Positions 14,608-21,384 of a stretch of DNA of 44,407 nt are shown piece after piece. The DNA comes from a virus. The translations under genes were made by a program, and so were the position numbers. The notes under the pieces were generated by a model. It was not told the origin of the DNA, did not search any database, and saw only the letters and a program-made list of their open reading frames with translations. Position 1 is the stretch's first letter. Every line of letters begins with the position of its first letter. The stretch lies in IMG/VR virus record IMGVR_UViG_3300007344_000054, positions 1 to 44,407 of that record. One strand, given 5' to 3'.

Positions 14608-14790
14608 ATGAGCACATTAGACGATTTTAATATAGAACCAGGCATGCCGATGGGCTTTAAAATTGAATTAATGAACCCTAAAATTGGATGTCTGCTTGGA
14701 TTCCAACTATGGGAAGCAGACAATGAAGACGACTATAGTACATTTAAGATACATCTGTTATGGTTAGCTTTGAGATGGGATTGGGTATGA
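14608..14790 (+). CDS. Small hypothetical protein (60 aa)
   Basis: The 60-aa product has a Gly/Met/Pro-rich middle and a Trp-rich end (LLWLALRWDWV). No signal peptide or known domain. It has its own promoter. Confidence 0.65.
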   Translation: MSTLDDFNIEPGMPMGFKIELMNPKIGCLLGFQLWEADNEDDYSTFKIHLLWLALRWDWV

Positions 14791-14867
14791 TACATTCGTA
14801 TTTCCGCTTCACACTATTACCCGCCTACCCACCTGCTCCATCCCGGGGCAGGGAGGCTAACCTATTA

Positions 14868-14875
14868 TATATTTA
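14868..14875 (+). promoter_or_regulatory. TATATTTA box without the usual upstream element
   Basis: TATATTTA lies 16 bases before the ATG at 14892. GGCTAACC stands only about 12 bases upstream rather than 20, so it does not fit the eleven-site set. A weak or differently regulated promoter. Confidence 0.4.
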
Positions 14876-14891
14876 CGGACAAAATAATTAA

Positions 14892-15122
14892 ATGGCCACA
14901 TTAAGGGAAATATACGAGCAACTGGATATAATAATAACAGAACTCGAAGATATCATTGAAAACGAAACAAATAGCAACAAAGCCAGCGATATACAAAAAT
15001 TGGTATTAATTGCCGTAGAAAACGCAACTGTCGAATTAGATGGCATAATTGCCGACGAGAACGACGGACTATATGAAGAATATGAAGAGGACGAATTTTT
15101 AGGAGAAGACGAAGATTTTTGA
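14892..15122 (+). CDS. Strongly acidic small protein, possible DNA mimic
   Basis: The 76-aa product has 25 Asp/Glu against 3 Lys/Arg, a net charge near -22. Residues 1-45 look like a helical pair; the end is an acidic tail (EEYEEDEFLGEDEDF). Size, charge and placement among promoter-served tiny genes match the general profile of phage DNA-mimic or anti-restriction proteins such as Ocr, but no homology is claimed. An RNA-polymerase-binding or chaperone-like acidic protein is another option. Confidence 0.7.
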   Translation: MATLREIYEQLDIIITELEDIIENETNSNKASDIQKLVLIAVENATVELDGIIADENDGLYEEYEEDEFLGEDEDF

Positions 15123-15130
15123 AAGATCGA

Positions 15131-15163
15131 GCCGATAGCGGGCCGATAGCGGATCATTAGCGG
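15131..15163. repeat. Three tandem 11-base repeats, GC-rich
   Basis: GCCGATAGCGG occurs at 15131-15141 and 15142-15152, directly abutting, followed by a degenerate copy ATCATTAGCGG at 15153-15163. An 11-base period places the units on one DNA face, as for repeated protein-binding sites. Confidence 0.8.
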
Positions 15164-15186
15164 GATGCTCCCACGTTAGCCGCGGT

Positions 15187-15196
15187 CCATCGATGG
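15187..15196. other. Palindrome CCATCGATGG inside a larger inverted repeat
   Basis: A perfect 10-base palindrome is flanked by CCCAC (15170-15174 region) and GTGGG (about 15198-15202), which can pair around it. With the adjacent 11-base repeats it gives about 80 bases of organised, GC-rich noncoding DNA. Confidence 0.6.
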
Positions 15197-15277
15197 TGTG
15201 GGGTCGTTAAAAAAAGTGTTGACATCTTCAGAGATTCCTAACAAGATCCCGCATCGATTAGTATATACAAATATATT

Positions 15278-15445
15278 ATGAAACAACTATGGCGCTATTG
15301 GGCACGAGCCTTAGGTGAAAAAATAGGTGAAGATAATAAGAAAGCAGATACAGTAGCTTGGATAAGAACATTTATCATACTTCAAGCGATAATTACAAAT
15401 ATACTCATTGCAGTTAACATATTAATTAATTGGTTTGAAAAATAA
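15278..15445 (+). CDS. Small membrane protein (55 aa)
   Basis: ATG 15278 to TAA 15445 encodes a 55-aa product with a conserved-looking start, MKQLWRYWARALGEKIGED, followed by one hydrophobic helix (about residues 31-53). It resembles a short membrane protein I recall from T4-like marine phages with a similar 'LWRYWA.ALGEK' start; function unknown. The next gene begins 11 bases before its stop. Confidence 0.75.
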   Translation: MKQLWRYWARALGEKIGEDNKKADTVAWIRTFIILQAIITNILIAVNILINWFEK

Positions 15446-15581
15446 AAAACAACTTACTCAACAAGTATTAGAACGAGAGCTATGGAACGCGGCCCTTCGC
15501 ACCCCTCCTCCCCGTACCCCTAAGACTAAGTACACTCGTAAGGGCAAATCCCGTTTTAACCCTTTTCGCAACGAGGATTAA
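15435..15581 (+). CDS. Small basic Pro-rich protein (48 aa)
   Basis: TTG 15435 to TAA 15581 encodes 48 residues with a helical start (MKNKKQLTQQVLERELWNAA...) and a Pro/Lys/Arg tail. There is no ATG alternative. The overlap with the membrane-protein gene and the GC-richer codon use suggest a real, coupled gene. The charge suggests nucleic-acid binding, which is not proven. Confidence 0.55.
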   Translation: MKNKKQLTQQVLERELWNAALRTPPPRTPKTKYTRKGKSRFNPFRNED

Positions 15582-15622
15582 TATTTTAAAATTCTTTTTT
15601 TTAAAAATTTTTTGCATCGATA

Positions 15623-15654
15623 CGTGGATATACGGATATCTGTTCGTATATTTA
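15623..15654 (+). promoter_or_regulatory. Bacteroidota-type promoter, CGTGGATATA and TATATTTA
   Basis: The TGG core of the upstream box lies in CGTG (15623-15626), then 20 bases, then TATATTTA (15647-15654). It fixes the T5orf172 gene start at ATG 15678, because the longer TTG frame from 15612 would include the promoter. Confidence 0.7.
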
Positions 15655-15677
15655 TATTGAATTTAAAAGGTTATATT

Positions 15678-16163
15678 ATGCAACACATTTCACCACAGGA
15701 AGCCGAACAGTATATTTCATTAAAAGATGATTATACGAATGCTGGTTTAGAATCAGCTGCTTTTTTTACATTAACTCCTTCAAAAAATAAAAAATATCCA
15801 GCTAGTGAAGGTTGGGAAGATGTTACTTACTACACTCCCCGTAAAAAGAATATGTTTGTAGAAAGAGGAGAAGGAGATCAATGGGTCTATATTCTATCAA
15901 ATCCTTCTACACCGGGTCTACTAAAAATAGGCTATACAAAACTCGACCCAGATACTCGCGCAAAACAAATATCTAACGCTACGGGGGTCGCATTACCATA
16001 CAAAGTAGAGTGGGCTTTTAAGTGTTTTAACGGTGAGCAATTAGAAGGTGAGGTACATCATTACCTTAAGGCATATCGCGTTAATAATAACAGAGAGTTT
16101 TTCGAGATAGAGCTTAATGAGGCTAAAAAAGCCGTGATGGAAATTGGAGAAAATTATATATAA
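15678..16163 (+). CDS. T5orf172/MUG113-domain (GIY-YIG-like) protein
   Basis: The product is 161 aa from ATG 15678. The C-terminal 85 residues fit T5orf172: 'VYILSNPSTPGLLKIGYTKLDPDTRAKQIS' (the Y-I-L and K-I-G-Y-T strands), then 'VEWAFKCFNGEQLEGEVHHYL', and 'NREFFEIELNEAKKAV'. The family is related to GIY-YIG nucleases and is common in phages; several members lack proven nuclease activity. The N-terminal 75 residues are unassigned. Preceded by a promoter and an AAAGGTTAT leader. Confidence 0.85.
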   Translation: MQHISPQEAEQYISLKDDYTNAGLESAAFFTLTPSKNKKYPASEGWEDVTYYTPRKKNMFVERGEGDQWVYILSNPSTPGLLKIGYTKLDPDTRAKQISNATGVALPYKVEWAFKCFNGEQLEGEVHHYLKAYRVNNNREFFEIELNEAKKAVMEIGENYI

Positions 16164-16164
16164 A

Positions 16165-16196
16165 TTTGGCTCCCCGGGAGACTTATTGTATATTTA
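16165..16196 (+). promoter_or_regulatory. Bacteroidota-type promoter, TTTGGCTCCC and TATATTTA
   Basis: TTTG (16165-16168), 20-base spacer, TATATTTA (16189-16196). A near-palindrome CTCCCCGGGAG (16170-16180) sits in the spacer, as at 8294. It drives the lipoprotein gene at 16222. Confidence 0.85.
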
Positions 16197-16221
16197 CGTG
16201 TTCAATTAAAAAGGTTATATC

Positions 16222-16806
16222 ATGTTAAATTTTATTAGAAAAAACAGTGAAAGAATAATATTAATTATACTCGGAACACTAGTGTGTTTAGGTTTATTCA
16301 GTTGCCAACCCGAGCCTCTTGATGATATTCATTTTGAATATGATATTCTCAGTCAAAAAAGATTTAACCCCCAAGCTCTTATTATTAATAATGATAATTC
16401 CAAATATAGAACCATTTATTTAGATACCCTTCAATCAAATGTATATACCTCCATCTACGCAGAAGCAAACGAAATGCCCGAGCACCAGAGATATAACGGT
16501 GAAAATAATATATGGGCTACTTTCCACACCCCTGCTACTTATAGTAGCCCTGATAGTGACGGTAATCTTAGTAATGTTCCTTATGTTGCTTCCACCTCTG
16601 TTAGGTTTGATTATGCTCGAACTTATAATGGACAAACAACTGGATACGTCCCAAAATACTTGGATTTATATACTAAACAAATGGTGGGCCCGATTCACAA
16701 ATCTGCGGTAAAAAATAGAGATACTATTCCTGTTTATATGCATGTTGATTTTGATGGAGAATATCAAGTTAGAGATACGTTATTTATTGTTTTAGCTCCT
16801 AGATAG
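16222..16806 (+). CDS. Lipoprotein of unknown function
   Basis: The 194-aa product has a long hydrophobic signal ending GLFSC, a good lipobox, followed by QPEPLDD, acidic as in Bacteroidota lipoprotein export signals. The mature part is beta-rich with many Tyr and Asp and resembles small DUF-type lipoproteins of Bacteroidota, without a name I can give. An early promoter and surface location suggest host-envelope remodelling or superinfection exclusion; inference only. Confidence 0.8.
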   Translation: MLNFIRKNSERIILIILGTLVCLGLFSCQPEPLDDIHFEYDILSQKRFNPQALIINNDNSKYRTIYLDTLQSNVYTSIYAEANEMPEHQRYNGENNIWATFHTPATYSSPDSDGNLSNVPYVASTSVRFDYARTYNGQTTGYVPKYLDLYTKQMVGPIHKSAVKNRDTIPVYMHVDFDGEYQVRDTLFIVLAPR

Positions 16807-16880
16807 TATATACGTATTATTATATATATAACACATCGGTTACTTTTCTTAGAAGAGTCTGCTGAGTCAAATTTAAAAAA

Positions 16881-17174
16881 ATGTTAGAAGATCAATTTGA
16901 AAATGCAATTAATGAATTAGAAGGTTTAGCTAAAGGTTTAGGTTCATTGACTAATAATTTAATTGAAACTGCTTTAGAACCCATTGGGCTTCTTTTAGAA
17001 GAGGATGATAATGGTAAACCTTTGTATGAAAGTAGTGAGAAAGAAGATTTAGAAGAAATGATTTTTACCTTGAAAAATGATATTATTCCTTTATGTGAAG
17101 AATCTAGATATAGTGAAGGGGAGGAAAAAGCTAGAAAAATGATAGAAGTTTTTCAAAATAGCTTGGAGAAGTAA
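16881..17174 (+). CDS. Acidic helical hypothetical protein
   Basis: The 97-aa, acidic, predicted all-helical product (MLEDQFENAINELEGLAKGL...) has heptad-like Leu spacing, so a small helical bundle is likely. No family is recognised. It lies between the lipoprotein and glutaredoxin genes with gaps of 74 and 46 bases. Confidence 0.65.
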   Translation: MLEDQFENAINELEGLAKGLGSLTNNLIETALEPIGLLLEEDDNGKPLYESSEKEDLEEMIFTLKNDIIPLCEESRYSEGEEKARKMIEVFQNSLEK

Positions 17175-17220
17175 AAAAAGATTATTACCTTCGACATACG
17201 GTTGGTTTTAAAAATTAAAA

Positions 17221-17553
17221 ATGGAAGAAAATAAAAATAAGAAAAAAGGGGTAGGGGAAATAACATTATATACTTTGCCATATTGTGATTATTGTAAGGT
17301 ATTAAAACAATCTCTTTCCCACCTCAGAATTCCATTTAAGGATATTAATGTTGACCAGAACCCTCAATTAGGGGACAACATTGAAGAAAAATTAAAAACA
17401 GAATCTTATCCTATTATATATTTTCAAAAACGTAAAGGGGAATATATTTATATACTATCCGAAACAGACTTGGAATCCCTAAATGGCATTCGTATATTTA
17501 ATACGATTGAGGAAGCACTAGAAATCCTCTTACAATATTATTATGAGATATAA
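17221..17553 (+). CDS. Glutaredoxin-like thiol oxidoreductase
   Basis: The 110-aa thioredoxin-fold protein has the redox motif Cys22-Asp-Tyr-Cys25 (LPYCDYCKVLK), the cis-Pro segment 'ESYPIIYF' and the 'DINVDQNP' strand. T4-type phages carry glutaredoxins that reduce ribonucleotide reductase; the partner here would be phage or host reductase, not in the window. It overlaps the next small gene by 11 bases. Confidence 0.87.
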   Translation: MEENKNKKKGVGEITLYTLPYCDYCKVLKQSLSHLRIPFKDINVDQNPQLGDNIEEKLKTESYPIIYFQKRKGEYIYILSETDLESLNGIRIFNTIEEALEILLQYYYEI

Positions 17554-17716
17554 AGATAATTTACAACGTAGTTTGGCTAAAATTGAAAATCAATTAAATG
17601 TTTTAAAACATCATTCACAACGTGGTGAACATGTTCAAGTCAACCAAACAATTGATTCTATAAAAGAAATTATAGAACAATCACAAACACTTTTAAATAA
17701 CGAAACACAAATATAA
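17543..17716 (+). CDS. Small coiled-coil protein (57 aa)
   Basis: ATG 17543 to TAA 17716 encodes a 57-aa protein of two amphipathic helices (MRYKDNLQRSLAKIENQLNV..., ending SQTLLNNETQI). It overlaps glutaredoxin and stops one base before the HD-hydrolase ATG. Similar short helical proteins occur in T4-type marine phages; function unknown. Confidence 0.65.
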   Translation: MRYKDNLQRSLAKIENQLNVLKHHSQRGEHVQVNQTIDSIKEIIEQSQTLLNNETQI

Positions 17717-17717
17717 A

Positions 17718-18473
17718 ATGGTTTTAACAGCGGAGCAAATAAAGGAGAATTATGGGGTACTCCTTAGTGGCATTGAGAAATACGTTCAAGGGGATCGTAA
17801 AGACCAATTTTTGGATTTTTACAATCAATTAGATGAACGGATCGCACTGCTCCCAGCCTCTCATAAAAAGTCGTATCACAATTGTTTTCCCGGGGGTTAT
17901 GTTGAACACGTTATACGTGTAATTACTGCTGCATTTAAAATAAGTGCTGTATGGCAGGAAATGGGGACAAAGGATACTTATACAGATGAAGAGCTATTTG
18001 TTTCCGCTTTAAACCATGATTTAGGTAAAATTGGATCTCTAGAACATACTTCTGTTTTCCCATCCCAGGATGAATGGAGGAAGAAAAATCTAGGTGAAAT
18101 GTATACCTTTAATAAAGCAAATGAATATATGACGGTCCCAGATCGTTCTTTATTTTTATTGCAACAAGCAGGGATCCAACTTACAACTAATGAGTGGATT
18201 GCTATTAAAACCCATGATGGTTTATACGATCAGGCAAACGAATCTTACCTTAAAGGATTTATGCCCGAGACTAAACCTCGTACTTCACTTCCTTTTATTT
18301 TACACCAAGCTGACCTTATGGCAGCAAGAATTGAGTTTGAAAGAGAATGGTTAGACACTTTTGGAAAACCTCAATCCGAAGAAAAAACTACAAAACAAGA
18401 TCGAGTTAATATTAACTTAGATAAAATAGGTTCTAAAAATACTAATTTAATGGATTTAGTAAAGAATCTCTAA
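17718..18473 (+). CDS. HD-domain phosphohydrolase
   Basis: The 251-aa product carries an HD metal site: the 'GYVEHVIRVI' His, then His100-Asp101 in 'ALNHDLGKIG', His in 'IKTHDGLY' and Asp in 'HQADLMAARIEFE'. HD proteins hydrolyse phosphomonoesters, nucleotides or cyclic nucleotides; similar genes are common in T4-like marine phages. Nucleotide-pool adjustment or removal of a defence signal nucleotide are possible, not shown. The stop abuts the next ATG. Confidence 0.85.
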   Translation: MVLTAEQIKENYGVLLSGIEKYVQGDRKDQFLDFYNQLDERIALLPASHKKSYHNCFPGGYVEHVIRVITAAFKISAVWQEMGTKDTYTDEELFVSALNHDLGKIGSLEHTSVFPSQDEWRKKNLGEMYTFNKANEYMTVPDRSLFLLQQAGIQLTTNEWIAIKTHDGLYDQANESYLKGFMPETKPRTSLPFILHQADLMAARIEFEREWLDTFGKPQSEEKTTKQDRVNINLDKIGSKNTNLMDLVKNL

Positions 18474-18758
18474 ATGACAACAATCACTATTATTTTAATT
18501 AATGTTGGTATCCTCATTTTCGGGATCATTTCCTATATTATTTGGAATTTGATGCGTAAAAATGAGAAACTAGAAGATGCTATCATAAAACGGGACCAGT
18601 ATATAGACACTATGTCTATTATAATGTCCGAATCAAATCGCAAAATTAAAGAAATAGATTCAAAACAAATATTTGAATCAGACGATGAAATAGGATGGTT
18701 TTTTAAGGGTATAAAAGAGATTCAAGAACTTATAAACGAGTATAATCTAAACAAATAA
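18474..18758 (+). CDS. Membrane-anchored coiled-coil protein
   Basis: The 94-aa product has an N-terminal membrane helix (about residues 4-26) then a helical, charged cytosolic part ending in 'FFKGIKEIQELINEYN'. It fits exactly between the HD-hydrolase and sigma-factor genes with no spacer on either side. Function unknown. Confidence 0.7.
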   Translation: MTTITIILINVGILIFGIISYIIWNLMRKNEKLEDAIIKRDQYIDTMSIIMSESNRKIKEIDSKQIFESDDEIGWFFKGIKEIQELINEYNLNK

Positions 18759-19568
18759 ATGAGCTTACCCTTAGATGATGATTTGCAGGCCAAAATTCTA
18801 GCTGTACCACAGAAAGATGAAGGTCCCCAATATACTAAAAAAGGTACTTTAAGAAAACGAAGACCTAAAACCAAAAATCAATATTTTACAGCTGATACTG
18901 AAGAAGCAATCATCGAGTATTTAAATACTACTGATGAACGTATGCGTAATAAAATATATAATGAACGTATATGGTATGGTTTTCACAAATTAACAGAAAA
19001 TATTATCCATACCTTTAAATTCTACTATACAGAGGTAGATACTATAGCCGAGTTACAACATGAGGTAACAGCTTTCCTTTTAGAAAAACTTCACTTATAT
19101 AAGCAAGATAAAGGTAAAGCCTTTTCTTATTTTGGTACTATTGCAAAACGTTATTTGATTTTATATAATAATAACAATTATAAAAAACTAAAACAGCGGG
19201 CCGAAGTAGATGCTATAGATAATGATCAGTCAATTACAATTGATATTATTAACAATCAAAATGTAATTGAACAACCTAAAGATGAGGCAACAGAATTTAT
19301 AGAATATCTTATTAAATATTTTGATTTATTTTTATTTGATCATTTCCCCAAACCAGAGGATGCTAAAACAGCAGATGCTATTATATCCTTATTTAAAAGA
19401 AGAGAAAATTTAGAGTTATTTAATAAAAAAGCAATATATATTTATATACGTGAAATAACAGACCAAAATACCCCACAAATTACTAAGGTCTTAAAAAAAA
19501 TGAAAAAGATATATAAAAAATTAGCTACTCAATATTATGATTATGGGTATGTAAGTATGTCTCTTTAA
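18759..19568 (+). CDS. gp55-like late-transcription sigma factor
   Basis: The 269-aa product resembles T4 gp55-type sigma factors, which bind host RNA polymerase core and read the late promoters. The key region is the sigma-2-like stretch around residues 105-150: 'ELQHEVTAFLLEKLHLYKQD', then 'KAFSYFGTIAKRYLILYNNN', corresponding to the family's segment that binds core and melts DNA. The N-terminus is basic. Positioned directly before the tail module, whose first gene has a TATTTATA box 40 bases downstream. Similarity is moderate, so a related regulator is possible. Confidence 0.8.
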   Translation: MSLPLDDDLQAKILAVPQKDEGPQYTKKGTLRKRRPKTKNQYFTADTEEAIIEYLNTTDERMRNKIYNERIWYGFHKLTENIIHTFKFYYTEVDTIAELQHEVTAFLLEKLHLYKQDKGKAFSYFGTIAKRYLILYNNNNYKKLKQRAEVDAIDNDQSITIDIINNQNVIEQPKDEATEFIEYLIKYFDLFLFDHFPKPEDAKTADAIISLFKRRENLELFNKKAIYIYIREITDQNTPQITKVLKKMKKIYKKLATQYYDYGYVSMSL

Positions 19569-19584
19569 ATTTTTAATGTATCTA

Positions 19585-19592
19585 TATTTATA
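19585..19592 (+). promoter_or_regulatory. Candidate late promoter box TATTTATA before the tail module
   Basis: The octamer lies 14 bases before the first tail-module ATG. No TTTGG box lies 20 bases upstream. The genes after it run almost without gaps to 24404. Confidence 0.5.
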
Positions 19593-19606
19593 TCCAAAGC
19601 ACCGCT

Positions 19607-19969
19607 ATGGATTTTTCACAAGTAAAATTATTCGGAAAGAAAAGCTTCTCTGATCTCTTAAAAGAGATACACGTTAATCAAAAAGATAAAGAAGTTCAAC
19701 TCCGTTCTTTAATAGAAGGATTAAAACCTATGATCACCAGTCCTGGTGATGCAGTAATTATGGTTCCTTTAATTAAAGAATATATGGAACTAGCTATTAA
19801 GAATGATGATGCCCTAATTAAAATGGCTGGTATCGTTCAACGTGCTATGAATAGTAAAATGGCTGATACAGACGAGATACTTTCAGATGAAGATAAAGAG
19901 ATGTTATTTAGTTCTCTTCAAGAATTAGATTCAAAAACCAAAGAAATAGAAGTTAAACATGCCGGTTAA
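19607..19969 (+). CDS. Helical protein at head of baseplate module
   Basis: The 120-aa helical product (MDFSQVKLFGKKSFSDLLKE...) has an acidic end and no known motif. It overlaps the spike-protein gene by 11 bases. By position a structural or assembly protein of the baseplate. Confidence 0.7.
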   Translation: MDFSQVKLFGKKSFSDLLKEIHVNQKDKEVQLRSLIEGLKPMITSPGDAVIMVPLIKEYMELAIKNDDALIKMAGIVQRAMNSKMADTDEILSDEDKEMLFSSLQELDSKTKEIEVKHAG

Positions 19970-20951
19970 CAATCAGGGCCCTGTATCTGGTATTAATGAT
20001 AGAGGACAATCTAGTATAGGATCAAAAAGTGGAGGATTTATACCTGTAAGGGTTATAGATGTTTCTTTAGTCCCTGAAGAAGACGGACGTTCTACTTATC
20101 AATTAACAGATGGGTTTTGGGGAATTGGTGCTATTAAATTTGAAGCAATTAACAAAGGTAGTTTAAAAAGAAAGTTCCCACAAGGTAGTATAGCTTATCC
20201 TTTAGATGCTAATTATAGAAAAATGCCTTTAATAAATGAAATTGTATTTGTTATTTTAGGTCCATCTCGAAAACGTCTTTTAGATGGTAATTCAGATGCT
20301 GTTGAATTTTATTATACAAGTGCAGTTAATATTTGGAATGGTGTTCATTTAAACGCCTTACCTTCACCAAATACCCTTCCTTCATCAACTAATAATTCAA
20401 GTAACCCAAATGTAGATAGAGGTATTGAAAATAATGAAGATGGTCCTCAACCTGAACCATCTTATGGACAATTGTTTACTGAAAACCCCGCTATAAGAAA
20501 TTTATATCCACAAGAAGGAGATATAATTTTTGAAGGTAGGTTTGGAAACTCCCTTCGATTTACCTCTACAAATACTCAACCTTCTAGTAGCAAATCCATA
20601 CAAAGTCCATGGAGTACTACGGGAAAAAACGGTACACCCTTAACAATATTACGGAATGGGCAAGTTGATGCTGGAATACGTAATAATGACTGGTTTCCAA
20701 TCTACGAAAATATTCAACAAGATGATTCTTCTATATACCTTACATCAGGACAAACAATCCCTGTGGCCCTAGCATCAACAAATTTTAATTCTTATGGTAT
20801 AGATGCTGTATCTGCTGTTGATACTACAAAACCTTTACAAGAAACTCCTGTTTCAAATACTACTGTATCACCAAAAGAAGCAGATTCTACGGGAAGTGTA
20901 TTCGATACAGTAAATGTAGAACCCACTTTAAATACAGGATCTAATGGCTAA
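19959..20951 (+). CDS. Baseplate hub/spike protein with OB-fold (gp5-like N-domain)
   Basis: The 330-aa product has a strand-rich N-terminal domain (about residues 25-110, 'IPVRVIDVSLVPEEDGRSTYQ' to 'INEIVFVILGPS') like the OB domain of gp5/VgrG-type spike proteins, then a low-complexity spacer. Near residue 180 stands 'EGDIIFEGRFGNSLRF' and 'GTPLTILRNGQ', a pattern typical of baseplate proteins of T4-like marine phages. No lysozyme domain is present, unlike T4 gp5. It overlaps both neighbours. Confidence 0.8.
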   Translation: MPVNNQGPVSGINDRGQSSIGSKSGGFIPVRVIDVSLVPEEDGRSTYQLTDGFWGIGAIKFEAINKGSLKRKFPQGSIAYPLDANYRKMPLINEIVFVILGPSRKRLLDGNSDAVEFYYTSAVNIWNGVHLNALPSPNTLPSSTNNSSNPNVDRGIENNEDGPQPEPSYGQLFTENPAIRNLYPQEGDIIFEGRFGNSLRFTSTNTQPSSSKSIQSPWSTTGKNGTPLTILRNGQVDAGIRNNDWFPIYENIQQDDSSIYLTSGQTIPVALASTNFNSYGIDAVSAVDTTKPLQETPVSNTTVSPKEADSTGSVFDTVNVEPTLNTGSNG

Positions 20952-21384
20952 ACAAAATGTTCCTTTTGCTCCTGCTTTTCCCTATAATGGTAATCAAATT
21001 ATTATAGATTCGGGTCGTATTATGCTTAATGCAAAAGATGATGCCATATTAATATTAGGAAATAAAACAATTGGTTTATCTTCACCTGGGAGTATTAACT
21101 TAGATACTAATACTTCTGTTATAGTTAATTCCCCTAAAATTAAATTAGGAATAGGAATAGATTCAGACCACCCTTTAGTTAAGGGGGACGTTTTAATAGA
21201 TTTACTTAATGATTGGATTGAGATTTTTGGTGTAGGAATTGTAGAACCACTTAAAAAAGCCTTAGATTCACAAGGTTTTGAACAAACTGAACTGCAAATG
21301 GTTTCAAATGCTTTTGAAAAATTAACTAACGTAGTACAAGAAAGGAAAAAATTCCTTCTTTCTAACACCACTTATACTAAATAA
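20944..21384 (+). CDS. Spike tip or hub-associated protein with beta-helix segment
   Basis: The 146-aa product has a first half of short repeated strands ('IIIDSGRIMLNAKDDAILIL', 'GSINLDTNTSVIVNSPKIKL'), like the beta-helix of central spikes. The second half is helical. It overlaps the hub gene by eight bases and shares its stop/start base (TAATG) with the next, so it is probably the spike extension split from the OB-domain protein. Confidence 0.7.
   Translation: MAKQNVPFAPAFPYNGNQIIIDSGRIMLNAKDDAILILGNKTIGLSSPGSINLDTNTSVIVNSPKIKLGIGIDSDHPLVKGDVLIDLLNDWIEIFGVGIVEPLKKALDSQGFEQTELQMVSNAFEKLTNVVQERKKFLLSNTTYTK

Noticed and set aside
14888-15157. 89-codon minus-strand frame opposite the acidic small protein
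   Set aside because: It mirrors the Glu/Asp codons as Ser/Phe runs, and there is no promoter or start context on that strand.
15612-15677. Longer TTG start for the T5orf172 gene
   Set aside because: These 22 codons contain the promoter boxes at 15623-15654, so the transcript would not include them.
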